From Prostheceraeus crozeri (lineage: Eukaryota > Platyhelminthes > Polycladida > Euryleptidae): 64,000 bases of DNA. The translations under genes were made by a program, and so were the position numbers. Below the pieces are notes generated by a model that was not told the origin of the DNA, did no database searches, and saw only the letters and a program-made list of their open reading frames with translations. The stretch covers positions 1 to 64,000 of the forward strand of contig CAJQUW010001637.1 of NCBI GenBank assembly GCA_907163375.1. Direction: 5' to 3'. Below, one piece after another: positions 34,611 through 46,124 of this stretch. Numbering within the stretch: position 1 is the stretch's first letter; every line of letters begins with the position of its first letter.

Positions 34611-36061
34611 GTAAGTGGAGCATTATTACTTTCACGAACTTCAACATCATATGATAAGTCCTAACTAACATTGTTAACCAGAGGGCGAATTTTTGCTCAG
34701 CGTTTGCAGCCGTTACACAATGGCTTGCAAATTCAAATGATGTGCAACATTGCACAATATATACAAAATAGTTCACTAAGGGTTATAGGAATTAAGTTTT
34801 CGTAAAACGTTTCCACAGGCTAACCAAGTAAAGTCAAAATATCATCATAATCACACAAATTGGTAATCATAAGAAAACAATTGGCGATCGAAAGTTAGAA
34901 ATTGTCAATTACAAAATACAATAACTGTATGTCACATTTTAGGTTCGTCAGTAGACATGTGCGTGATTCTTATACTTTTCATTGTTAAGTTGACCCGCGT
35001 AGCAGGGCCTTTCTTTGTGTTCGTTTATGTTTGTACTTGTCGAACAACAATCGATTCTTTCCGTGAACCGTGACCGCAGTTAATTTCTTGGCGAAAACTC
35101 GTGTCTTTAACCGAACTTCTACGCTTAACGTTCACTTTTCCCATGCATTAGTTTGGAAACTGAAAGTTTGTCCCTCTACTGTTTGCTTTTCACAATTCAG
35201 GAATATGATTTTCAAGGATTTCCTCAGTCGCCCCCATTTTTCTATATTTTCAAAATTCCATCCAAAAGTTGGTTTAAAGGGATTTATACATGACGTTTTG
35301 GGAGTAGGAGGATCCAAAGATCATGCGCCCAACTACGTAAATTATTCATCCAATGGTGGATGGGTGACTTTCAGGCAACGAGTTATGCTACATGCATACT
35401 TAGCTGCCTTTTTATGCTCCTATGCAGATACCCTCCTTCCTCGCGGCTTCCCTCAGTAATGGCTTTATATCTGAATTCTGTCTTATGGGCGTGCAGCGTT
35501 ATTATATGTAGGTGTCCTACAAACTCAGGTTAACTTCTTTCTCTGCTGCTTTCTGGACGCCCTTCTACATTATAGGCACCACATTGCCTCGCAGGCCCCT
35601 TACCATCTTGAAAACGATTCGTCAGCCTACTAGGCATCTTCTTCAATCGTTAAAGGCTCTGACATCTAATTCAGGCATTCTCCTAGCTCATTGGCGCCTT
35701 GATGCTTTATAGAAACTCAGCTGCTTGTTTGGCGCCCTCCTTCCCTATAGACGTTCAATATTGTCATAGGTATACAACAAACTCAGGTGCACTTTTCGTA
35801 GTCTATTGCTTCTGAAGAACCCTCATTCCTGATATGCACCCTGCTGCCTCAAAGGCGCTTTGTCGAATCCATTATAACCTTAAGTCGGAAAGGATTTGTG
35901 AGTTGAAGAGCGCAAGATATAAAAATGAGTTTTAGGGGGTATGGAGCCCCTAATCTACTCATCTATCTTCCTTGACACGTTGTCTCCACGGTTAATTTGT
36001 TCTACAGTTGGTCATTGACCCCTCCAACTCTTAGAATACTGTGAGTCACGAAAATTTTGAG
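34611..36061 (+). other. FBXW7 intron, left part: degenerate tandem repeat at 35.4-35.9 kb
   Basis: Two to three imperfect copies of a unit starting CAAACTCAGGT and including CTGCCTC...AGGC lie at about 35510-35610, 35700-35760 and 35768-35870, with a spacing near 255 bp between the best two. An open stretch of 129 codons at 35070-35459 has no recognisable motif. Confidence 0.4.
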
Positions 36062-36715
36062 TTGAGCAATTTTTGGTACTTATGGGTATTCCCCCACAGC
36101 TTCAAAATTGTCTAAAATCTGCAAAAATGTATCAATCGTCACAAAACATCCGGTACACGTGCTTGAGTATATTTTTACCCAGATAAAAAGATTAATGCAA
36201 ATCGGACTAGCACTTTTTGAATTAGAGACGATAACGTGAAGTGTAGCGATGTCAACAGCTTGATTTGAATTCATCTATTCGACGCATTATTGTTACTCGT
36301 GTGTGCATTGTTCTCTCCCCCTCTTCGTCTCATCCACTCCTATATTTGAAATCTTCCTACGACTACTACGTATCCCAACACACCTTTTTTTGAGTTAAAG
36401 CATATTAGTGTAAGTGATGAGGCCTGGTCATAATCACCTCACGAGTTGTCCCAAAATTATTTTGTTAACCTAGTGTCGTCTGCTCAGACGATGAAGTCAC
36501 TGACAAGTCGGATCAAGATACTGACATTGCTGACACTTCAAATTGTCGTCTCTAATTCAAAAAGCACTTGCTCGATTTGCATTAATTTTGGCATGTAAGT
36601 AGAAAATATCCTCACCTATGTGTACTTACAGTTTTGTGACGATTGATTCCCTTCAACATATTGTAGACAAGTTTGAAAACGTGGAGATATAATCCATAAG
36701 TACCCAATTTTTTGC
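36062..36715. repeat. Inverted repeat, 200-bp arms around a 260-bp loop
   Basis: The arm 36062-36257 is matched by 36515-36715 in reverse complement, at perhaps 70-75% identity. The words GTTTTGTGACGATTGAT, CGTCTCTAATTCAAAAAG and GGGTACTTATGG-like ends are shared. The left arm is open on the minus strand for 64 codons (36274-36080). No target duplication was found. It could be an old foldback transposon or two inverted copies of a gene fragment. Confidence 0.6.
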
Positions 36716-38216
36716 AAATTTCGCGAGCAAGAATCCCCTGCTTCGATAGCTAGATTCTAATCACCATCAACTCGCAAAAAATTGCGAATTTGTCCAGCGA
36801 ACATAAGTCTCGAACATTTCATGACGGAAAAATGTTTTGTAGCATCTTCCTCTGATCTGCGTACACAGTTGAAACATCAAAGCCATTTCCTTTTTGTCAT
36901 CATCCTGTGCGGCCACAACATGTTATAAATGAGTGATACCATAAATTATGTTAAGTTTTCAAATGGTAATATTTGGAATCATAGTTAATGAAATGCGGTA
37001 TGCAGATGCATATATTAAGTACATGTATTTCATAAGTTCTATAATCATCCAGCATACTCATTTGACTGACTGATTCATGGTATTTTATATCTTTATGTTT
37101 TATCATGTCTGAATTCTTCAAATAAATGACAAATGGCTTCATTTAGGTCTACAGATCTATAGCATTTTTTCGAGGGTCATAATAACCAAAATTATCTGCA
37201 CCTTGCAAGTGACTTCAACAGGAATTGTTATGGGAACATGAGCTTAAGTAAATTCAAGTCTCAAATTGTAATGATATTTTAACTGTACGATCTCAATTCT
37301 ATTATCTTCTCTTTAAGCTAAGATGCGTTGTATTGATTTTGTTTTGTATCTTATTTTCTGCTCATGTTCTCTTCGGATTGCACGAAGAAACGTGTACATT
37401 GGAAAGTCTAAACATTCGTGTATAGCGGTTAGTATGTCTCGCAAGAAGAACAAACTCTTGCTTTTTCGAGTCAGATGTCTAACATGAGTTTTTATGGAGA
37501 GACAAATGCCATTATCAAAATGATGTTAAGAGGAGAAAGCAAGACACATATTGTTAGTGTACAACAGTCATAAAAACTTGCTTTCAGTTAGATGAGAACT
37601 AGGAAGATGTTCAGACAAGTTACTGCGAAGCTAAACTTAAAAATCGTTATTACTCAAAGCAGTGTAAGTTGAAGAAAGATTCAGTCATTATTCATCACTG
37701 TAGATTCAATCTAAAAGAACCGCGATGGCATGAGCAGAAATTCCGATCGTGTTAAAATGAAGTTTCTAAAGGAGATGAATTTCCTCTCCCATTCTTGTTA
37801 AGAACGAATGATCGAACTGATAAAATAGCATCGATGAAAGAGTAACAAGTCTGATCTTACAGCTTCGCGCTCTTCAGTCGAGATCTTCGGTAATAGATCA
37901 CGAAAACTATGAAGTAGTTAAGTCATGCGACTGTTTCTTCCTATCATTCATCATATGACAAATTCTAATATGTTTTTCCGACCATGGGCTAATGCTTGTC
38001 TTCTTGTCCTAAGAAGCATGACTTAACCGGTTTATTGCTGACCCCGAGTTAACTCATCATGATTATTTTCCTAAAGTTATGTTCATTATTCAAGGTTATT
38101 ACGGGCGTTATCAACCTTTCATCGTGACAGTCTCGTGGTAACAAACAGAAACCCGACTCGATTTTTTATTATAATGATAATATGAATGGTGTTTGAATAA
38201 ACCCTGTGCCATGAAT
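36716..38216 (+). other. FBXW7 intron, nothing recognised
   Basis: About 1.5 kb without a supported frame or repeat. Confidence 0.35.
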
Positions 38217-38445
38217 ATGATCCAAGTTGTGGAGTCAGGGTAAACCAGATGTTCGGTTGTGAAAAACGCAAGTTATGCCGAATTACAATGCATTTCGCTT
38301 GCCACCGTTTAGCATAGTCACGTTCCATTCCGTTCAGGACGTGACCATACTAACCGGTGGCAAGCGAAATGCATTGTAATTCGGCATAACTTGCGTTTTT
38401 CAAAACCGAACATCTCGTTTACCCTGACTCCACAACTTGAATCAT
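38217..38445. repeat. Near-perfect palindrome, 107-bp arms, 15-bp spacer
   Basis: Arms 38217-38323 and 38339-38445 are reverse complements with only a few mismatches. For example, GCAAGTTATGCCGAATTACA in the left arm recurs inverted at 38375-38394. Outside the arms, AATATGAATGGTGTTTG (38180) and AATATGAGTGGTGTTGC (38448) form a direct repeat. The structure could fold into a long cruciform. It may be a foldback MITE. Confidence 0.85.
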
Positions 38446-38454
38446 GCAATATGA

Positions 38455-38562
<108 letters not shown>

Positions 38563-38604
38563 TGAACAGTTGCATATTGTATTCAAAGCAGAATAGAACT
38601 CACA

Positions 38605-38895
38605 AGCTCGCACATGTTATCTTTCGTATCAAGATTATTGAACGACTTCTGGAGAAGTACCACCAGCCAAACACTGAAAAGACCAGAACGTCCTTCTTTA
38701 CACTACTCCAGTCCATTACGACTTTCTGAACGGCATTTTCCTTCTTTTATTCCATCAACTGGAGAGAAAGAAGCATCAACCCGGCGATGTCGCATGTGTT
38801 GTGCGTAATGGTCAAAAGATGAGGAAAGAAACTCGGTGCTTCTGCGAAGCCTACAATGTTCCTTTGTGGCCAGCCCCGTGTTTCCAGGTATATCA
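38605..38895 (+). pseudogene. piggyBac-like transposase C-terminal remnant
   Basis: Plus-strand words RLSERHFPSFIPSTGEKE, TRRCRMC and, in another frame, the cysteine-rich ETRCFCEAYNVPL and PCFQVYH follow the order of the C-terminal Cys-rich domain of piggyBac transposases (canonically TRRCxVC...TRYxCxxCxVxLCxxPCFxxYH). A piece upstream (IKIIERLL) may be part of the preceding region. Frames change at least twice and several zinc-ligand Cys residues are lost, so this is a dead fragment. No termini were found. It lies 160 bp right of the palindrome, and whether the two belong together is unknown. Confidence 0.75.
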
Positions 38896-39971
38896 TACCC
38901 AGACTACTTTGTGATTGAACATGAAGGTTATTCAGTTCTATTTCTTTATATTAGCCTATAAATAGAGTTATTGATGAGGAATATTTATCGCTTGTTCAAA
39001 ATAGTTTTTTCTAAAATTTAATGCCGCACTAAAGGGGTTGAACATGAATGTTGATGACTTAGCGGCTTTAGGTTGCTTCATTACCTACAGGTGTATATCG
39101 TCTCGATTTTATAACAACATCACAATGAAAGATTGCTACTATATTTGCTGTCAGCTAAATGGAAATTAGTATGAATTTATCGTAATGAAATCTATGTCGA
39201 AATTCACTTTTGCAAACTAAAAGCGTACTTTTGAAATATCGAACTGCTTGATGCCAAAGAATTCCACTTGGGAAGATATACATGTAGAAGAGATTATGTG
39301 TTGCGTTACATTATGGGATTTTGCAACTAGAAACCAGTTATTGCTCCCGCCTCATGTCAAAAATTTTTAGTCGCGTTGACAAGTTTCAAAGTATTGTTGA
39401 TTATGAAATAACATACGCAATTAATAGAAATGATATCATTAGCCTAATTCTGGTGGCTGAACGTCACGCTCACATCAGGTGTTATAAAAAATTATCAGTT
39501 GTCTGAATCAAGTACAACAACCCAGCAATTATTCTTCAGATTACCCCTTCTGATTCCCTTCTTGTTGATTTGTCAGCAAACAAACGACTAGTTTACTGAA
39601 TTTGTATTTTTTCACATTAAATTTGTCAAAATAAGACTTCGTTATATAATATGTATTTCACATCATGCGTGTCATTCTCACCGTGTGTATGTGGGTCTGT
39701 TATATTTTAAATATCAGTGTCGACAGATAAATTTAAGTTTTATAAAATGGTGGATTCATGCATATAAGGTTTGATGGAGCAAGTTGTATATGCTCAAAGA
39801 CCTAATTAATTAGCTAATTGAATGTAAATAAGTCCAATAACGCTCAAGTTGTTTCTTCTGCATCTCCCATCAATGACATGTACTTGAATGTACAATGATC
39901 CAAGTGAGCTATTCAATATGTTCAGAAAATTCGTTGAAGTAGAAGGAGACAAATGAATTATATTATTGTGC
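38896..39971 (+). other. FBXW7 intron, nothing recognised
   Basis: About 1 kb AT-rich intronic sequence with no supported feature. Confidence 0.35.
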
Positions 39972-40689
39972 AGGGTGGGCCAACCTGGACGGTGCGGTCA
40001 ATCGCCACAATCACAGGTACTGGGCGCTCCGCACAACCCAAATTGGTCTGTTGAATAACACCTCCACCCTGAGAAAACAACTGTATGGGCGGCTATTTGT
40101 TCTGAAGGAATCATTGGACCATTATTCTTTGACAAAAGTGTAAATGGTGAGCGCTACTTAGGAACAATTTTGGCCAGCAATGAGGCAACTCGGCCTAGGG
40201 GAGAGACTCATCTTCATGAAGAACGGTACCCGCAACATTGGAGTCGAGAAGTTTGCAAATGGTTGTATAAAAAGTTTCCTGCCAGGTGGATAGGTCGTGG
40301 AGGTCCGATGCGCTGGTCGGCGCGGTCGCCGGATCTGACGCCCTGTGACTTTTTCATGCTGGGCTTTATAAAGTCCAAAGTCTATGGTACTCGTCCGAGT
40401 GACATCACAGAAATGAAGGAACGCATTATGATTGCTTTCGGCGAAGTGACTGATAAGATGCGACACAAGACGATGGAGGAATATCAGTGTCGTTTGGAGA
40501 AAGTGATACAAACTTGCGGCTGCCATGTCGAGGTTCATATTTCGTGAAAGATCTTGTCTTCTTAGAGTTTAAACATGGACATAAATTGCATGTTTGTACG
40601 TAACTTGTGTGAAAATTTTATTGAAATTGATTGAGTATCCAAAAAGTTACAATCAATTAGAATCGGCGGTTTTAAATGGCCCACCCTGC
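39972..40689 (+). mobile_element. Tc1/mariner-superfamily element, internally deleted
   Basis: Ends CAGGGTGGGCCA (left) and TGGCCCACCCTG (right) form a 12-bp inverted repeat. Between them lies the C-terminal half of a DDE transposase in pieces: LDGAVNRHNHRYW, then GIIGP-like words and VNGERYLGTI in other frames, then an open 125-codon stretch 40170-40547 with RWIGRGGPMRW and RSPDLTPCDFFMLGFIKSKV. The first half of the gene is absent and the left terminus joins directly to the remaining part, as in a deletion derivative. The block that should read QDGAR-HW is altered to KNGTR, losing the catalytic Asp. The copy cannot transpose by itself. Confidence 0.8.
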
Positions 40690-40815
40690 ATTATAATATC
40701 TCAATGGTGTTACAATTGTCATGACATGCGCCCGTCAACAGGGTGTTTTGAACAGGTGTAGTAGTAATGCATGTAGAAACAGTGAAAATGATGTTACAAA
40801 AGCAAGACTCGAAAT

Positions 40816-41977
40816 CAGTGATGATATTCGCTGCGGGAATTTCCGCATTGCGGGAAAAACAGATTTCCTGCGGGAAACGTGGAAGAAATTAGGGTGCTGC
40901 GGGATTTTTTTTAAAACGAATTTATTACTCTTTTTCTAAATTAAATAATCGTTTATGACAAACTAACTCATCTAAGAAATCAAAAATTGAACGGAAGCGG
41001 CCTGGTATCTTGCCGAACGGCCTCTCAGACCGTTCTGTTCGCTACTTCATCTATCTATCTCCGTTTAATCTCTCGTGATTTCTATGGTGTTAAAAGTTGT
41101 CTCGCCTCTTTTGTTTGAATTGTGATCAAACCGTCTAGACCGGCCACTCGCTGACTAATTCGTGACTTGGCAACTCCTACCCTCTGATAAAGCACCTATA
41201 GTTGCTTCTCATGCGTCGACGCCGCTGGAGTTAACAAGCGTTGACTATTATGTATTTCATGTTGCCTAGACAAATTGCATTTTTTTAGGAACTCGATATA
41301 GACCTATAAGATTCTGTTTATTTTTACATAACTAGATCGAAGCAGGGTGACCAGTCGGTCTTTTTAAACAGACTTTTTGGTCTATTTGTCTTTTTATATG
41401 ACGAGTCTCTAAAAGTCTATTTTTTATGGATGAAATATATAGAAAGAGGATGAGCTTTGTTTTGAATTTCCTAACTCATATATGTAAGCTTCTCATCATA
41501 CTGAACGCTACTCCTTATCATACGTGCCTAGGCTGCAAGTGTCAGCCTTTTTTATTAATCTGACTGTGAGTCTTTGGCAGCCTGACAATCTTTTGTTTTG
41601 ACTTTCTCCGTGCCTGAATTCTTTTCTACGTTTTTTGATATCTGTACACGTTTATCGTCTTTACTATGCTTTATCGTAGGCTGCAAGTGTCAGCCTTTTT
41701 TTAAATATGAAAGCTCATATTTTGATTTTTGAAGCAATATACACTTCGTTACGATAATTGACTTCGATTTCTCTTTTATATTTCATGTATTGATAGATAG
41801 CAATGTGCTTTAGACCTAAACAAGAGCAGTAGACCTTCAAGTAACGGAGTAAGAGGGACTAGAAGGGGAAATTTTCTCTTTAAAAAAGTAAAAATAGGTC
41901 TTATAACAAGGACTATATTGCTGCGGGATTTTTTTCGGCCTGCGGGAGAAATTTGATTTTTAGCGATATCATCACTG
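40816..41977. mobile_element. hAT-like non-autonomous element with perfect 8-bp target duplication
   Basis: The element starts CAGTGATGATATTCGCTGCG at 40816 and ends GCGATATCATCACTG at 41977. It is flanked on both sides by CTCGAAAT (40808-40815 and 41978-41985). GCGGGA words are repeated near both ends. Inside, TAGGCTGCAAGTGTCAGCCT occurs twice in direct orientation at 41528 and 41678. No transposase frame is recognisable. The 1162-bp size and 8-bp duplication fit a hAT derivative. Confidence 0.88.
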
Positions 41978-42467
41978 CTCGAAATGCATGGCTCTATTGA
42001 TCATTGGCAGAAAAAGTCCAGGTGGGGGTCAAAGCTCCCTCTTCTCGACATTAACTCGTCCTCCGAGGATTCGAGCTTAAGTCAGCTAGAAAACTTCGTA
42101 AGTGCTCTATACACACAACATGAACGGTGATAACTGCGTGGTATACACCCACTACAGAATAATCCACCTCCATATCCGGCTTGACCACAAACAAATTAGT
42201 TAGCTATATAATAATTTGTGCTCTACTCTAGCAGTTTTTGTTTGTGAGCAGGGAGTTCATTGAAGTTTGAGCATCATTAAAGCTCACAAGTTATTCTAAT
42301 ATATCATAGTTGAACGGAATTTGATAACGTGTGAGGTTAGGGCGTTTAAGGACTACGTCATTGAAGCGTGCAGTAGGAACAATAGACTGCCAGTGGCATT
42401 TCATTGATGGAATCAGAATTTTACACTTCAATAATTCCAAATACTTATTTAGATGACGTCGTTTCAG

Positions 42468-42738
42468 GTCAGAGTCAGTTATCTCTGAAATGCGGTCACC
42501 AAAACCTGTGGAAATGAACTGTGGGTGGTTGAAAGATTTCGCCGACATGCAGGATTCAAGTCAACGAAGAGCCACTTTGTCTAAACTGACTGAATACTGT
42601 TCACATGAAGAGTTGGTTCATCTTCTTTCAACAATTGAAGTTCAGCTAAAGCGAGACTTCGTTGCCCTTCTACCAGCGGAACTCAGCATCAGAATTCTCA
42701 ATTTTCTTTCCGCACGAGATTTGCTGGCATGCGCTCAG
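42468..42738 (+). CDS. FBXW7: FBXW7 exon: dimerisation region and first part of F-box
   Basis: The acceptor is GTCGTTTCAG at 42467 and the donor is CTCAG|GTGAGT at 42738/42739. The exon begins with one base of a split codon and ends on a codon boundary. It encodes WLKDFADMQDSS...LLSTIEVQLKRDF, which aligns with the human FBXW7 block WLKMFQSW...MMQVIEPQFQRDF, the D domain used for dimerisation. It continues with LLPAELSIRILNFLSARDLL, the first half of the F-box that binds Skp1 in the SCF ubiquitin ligase. The human gene splits the F-box near this place too (from memory). An in-frame upstream stop at 42454-42456 means the exon cannot start earlier than the chosen acceptor. The internal ATG at 42490 is not needed as a start if the upstream exons are real. 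Confidence 0.92.
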
Positions 42739-43980
42739 GTGAGTTAACCACATTCAAAATACTTGATATCTGATGTGCCTAAAATTAATTCAACTCGACT
42801 TCTTGTTCAGCTGAAATTACCTAGAGAGATGTGGGGTCATTCCGTGTAGAAACCGTCGTCGGAAATTTGTGTTTTATAATATTTCTCAATGGCTTAACTA
42901 GCTAGGAACTAAATGTTCACCAGTATATATTCTATAAATTGTCACACAATGCTGAAGAGAAAATCCGTCGCCAACCTGCATTAGTCATTAAGCTACAGTT
43001 CACTTCATCCGGCAACGGTCGTCGGAGAGATAAAGAAATAGATTTTGGCTAAATTTTCTATCTATGTGAACGAAGTGCATCCAACGGATTATGAAATTTT
43101 ATTCACGTAATTGCTAGAAAACACTTCGTCAAATAGTGTATACAGTTTGTCTGTTTAGTGAAAAGAAGCATGACGGTAATCAAACTAAGACTTCTATTAA
43201 TACATGAGCTGGCATACAAAAATAAACTCCACATAATCGAACGCAATCGAATTTTCACTTTGAGTGTTCAAATTTGAAAGCATCACCCCTGTTAGTTGTT
43301 GGAATGGGTGGTTTCAGCTTGTGCTAAATTTCATCTCGACCGAATTCAGGCCAGCGATAATACCCCCAGAGCCGTATTTGGAACCATATGCAGTAAACAA
43401 GCACTTCCTTAGTTTCAGCGTGGACCTCTGTGACGTGTCCGGGAAAGTGGTTGCAATCATGCCCCACCAGGACCGACATATTCGCACATCCACGGCTCGC
43501 AGCGATCCAACGGATCTTTATACTTCATATCTTGTCCAATCTTCTGCCCGTATTCCTTTTGTACTATAGGTCGGGATTTTTTCATTATCCGAAAGAACAC
43601 TGGCTCACTGAACGGGGATGTTCGATACAAACACGTCGTTCATTTATCGTCAATCGAAAAAAAATACGATCTTGATTCTATTAAACATTCAAATGAACAA
43701 AATGTATTATAAGTGAACTGCAAGCAGAGCATTTTGTAATTGGATCAAAGACATGTCCACAATGACTCAAATAAGAAAGGTCAAAAATCGTAGATAAAAT
43801 ACTTACATATCAGGGATCGATAATGTTAAATCGTCCATACAGGCATCTAAGCAATCAGAAGTGATAAAACAAGGATGGAGTGTTAAATATTGATGTTTTG
43901 CCAATATAACTCCAAAAATCAGCTTCGTATGCGAGAAAAAAATTTTTGCCACAAAATGCGTTTTCAAAATGCGAAACACA
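42739..43980 (+). other. FBXW7 intron (9.9 kb), first part
   Basis: An open stretch at 43264-43569 (101 codons) reads as moderately coding-like (KVVAIMPHQDRHIRTSTARS) but I recognise no family. It may be a repeat-derived fragment. Confidence 0.3.
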
Positions 43981-44176
43981 AAATGATGGTTTGACGTCAC
44001 TACTCCCCATACTGGGGGCTTCGACGGTGCTGACATAGTCAGACTTTTAACGGGAGCGTTATGATCTTTTGGCCATGATGCCCTTCCTGACAACTTCCAA
44101 TGACACCCTCGGGGCTCGACCTCTGGACCGAAAGATCGCTATGTCAGGCACTTAACCACTGTGCCACAGAGATCAC
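43981..44176 (-). mobile_element. tRNA-derived SINE, copy 1
   Basis: On the minus strand the head reads TGGCACAGTGGTTAAGTGCC (A box of a polymerase III promoter, 44147-44167) and then GGTCGAGCCCC (B box, 44111-44121). The body follows with GGAAGGGCAT and GTGCTGACATAG-complement words, and the element ends in an AACCATCATTTTG-like tail. It shares this layout with the copies at 44718 and 55355. Confidence 0.85.
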
Positions 44177-44717
44177 ATAGATAGTCTACCCAATATTTTA
44201 CCTGACTTAAGTTTGTGATTTTATAATACCCCAATTAACAACTCGTAGATATATCGTTTATCTGTTCTTGGCACGATTGATGAACTCCAAACATAGGCCC
44301 TACACCTTCAAATGGTGGGTATATGCTAGTTATAATTGTGAATTTCCCAAGGTTGTAGCCACTGCAGCATATCAGGATCTAGCATTCATGTGAGAGCGAG
44401 ACTTCTGTTAATTATCGCCTAGCTTTTTCTTGAAACCGTATAGAGCATGAACAGCGAATAATTTAACCGTTATCGCATCGCAGCTTGTGATGCAACTTGA
44501 GCAAATTGCGAAGCAACTTCGAAAATGTGTCGCAAGAAACTACGATGCAACTGATTATGATGAGTGTCTCTGTGTGAATGAATAGCAGAGACCCTAGTTG
44601 GCCGCTTTGATTTCAGTGCGTGAGCGTTTTCCACACTTGGCACCGTGGTAGAATAATTATCAAGAAGGCAATGTCTGCAAATCTAAAACCACGAATCGGT
44701 GTTGAATGTCCATTAAA

Positions 44718-44911
44718 AATGATGGCTTAACGTCACTGCTCATCCATACTGGGAGCTTGGACGGTTCTGACATAAACTTTTAATTTGGATAGTGGTGATC
44801 CTTTGGTTTGGATGCCCTTCCACACGACTTCCAGTGACACTTCCGGGGCTCGACCTCTGGACCGAAAGATCGCTAGGCAAATCAGCTAACTTCTGTGCCA
44901 CGGAGATCAAC
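44718..44911 (-). mobile_element. tRNA-derived SINE, copy 2
   Basis: Same architecture as the copy 540 bp to the left and in the same orientation. The A box is more decayed (TGGCACAGAAGTTAGCTG). The B box GGTCGAGCCCC is at 44845-44855. Body and tail words match, including the GACGTTAAGCCATCATT end. Confidence 0.82.
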
Positions 44912-45109
44912 TTCTCGCAAATTCGGCTCCTCTGTTTCTATCCAGTCGACGGTCTGACAGTTGTGCGCATAGATGTTTTAATGTCGGTGTCATTTTTTCC
45001 AGTGATACGAAATAGAATGAGCATGTAAAACAAGTGATAAGGAAGGCATTTGAGAAGTCATAATTCGTAATCTAAAACGTTGTGGTTGTGATAAATAGCT
45101 TTTATTTGT

Positions 45110-45424
45110 TTGCTACGTTGCCTCTATCCGATCGTTGTTAGCGTTTTCGTTCCCATCATTTTGCAATGTCTCGCAGTATTTGATGAATCGCATTGTAAAT
45201 GTGGAAAAAAGAATTTTGCGAATCAAAGGGAGGCCCATATTTCAAAGATTGATACTAATGTGTTGATGTCGGGCATCAAATCTTGTGAAAAGCTTTTCTT
45301 GTATTTCTGTATAAGTGACAGTCTTCGTGTTCGTGGTGCGAGCACTCGGTCATTATCATCCGTTTACCCTCCTACAGCTAGAACTGCCCAATTTAGTAAT
45401 TCCTTTATCAAGTATTGTAAATAG
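45110..45424 (+). other. Intronic stretch, open for 104 codons, unrecognised
   Basis: The reading CKCGKKNFANQREAHISKID is faintly like a single C-x-C finger, but no second half is present. I do not claim a gene. Confidence 0.15.
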
Positions 45425-45719
45425 TATTTTTAACTACTGTTGTTTTCAACAACTAATGTTGTTTTAAACAACTTTTAGTTCATGAATGCCAGTGTTCACT
45501 GATTTGTGATACCATCGCATCTCTTTTCTTCATTGATATTGTCCTCGCGCATTAACTGCTATTGACGGTCGGTAATTCATTGCGATTGATAAAAACAAGT
45601 TGTTCTGCTCCCTGGAGTTTTATTGCAGGATAAGAAAATTTAAATGAAAACAAGTGACTGCTAAAAACCGATGCTTCGTCTCAGACATACTCATGGGTAG
45701 CCGGTGAACACGAGAATGA

Positions 45720-46115
45720 GAAAATTCAGTCATTATACACAGCCACTGATGTTCATCAGCTCATGTTTCCTATTCAGTTCAGGCTTGAAGAGATCAAAAC
45801 TGCTCGCTTCAGAAATTCTAGTGCGTACAGGATCAGTCTGATTGTCAAGAAAATCAATCGTAAAATCAGCAATGGTCATCAAAGCATTAGAATGATCAAC
45901 AAGAACATGATTGGCGGGAGCACTTGAATAGTCGAGATTTCTTACAGATCTGCGATACTCATGATAGCGCGTAGAGAAGGGGCGATTAATCCAACCAATA
46001 TACGTTTTTCTGCAAATGTTGCACGAAAATTGTAAACCACATAACGCATGCTACAGTTCACGTTATTGGGTAGGCTTTTACAAATATTGCAACTGCAAGC
46101 CTTGGAATTATTATA
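45720..46115 (-). pseudogene. Penelope-like C-terminal endonuclease region (opposite-facing partial copy)
   Basis: The minus strand reads a Cys-rich CSCNIC block, a MRYVVYNF block, and then the C-terminal PELNRKHELMN words seen on the plus strand 1.3 kb away. The first blocks match the linker and GIY-YIG region of Penelope-like elements. It is a broken fragment. Confidence 0.7.
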
Positions 46116-46124
46116 GTTCAAAAT

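Noticed and set aside
43264-43675. Candidate small gene in the FBXW7 intron
   Set aside because: No family motif, splice sites or start context, and it is probably repeat-derived. Mentioned only as an intronic patch.
44101-44176. Possible functional tRNA gene
   Set aside because: A and B boxes are present, but no cloverleaf acceptor stem forms and the body continues as a SINE. The same layout recurs at 44.8 and 55.5 kb.
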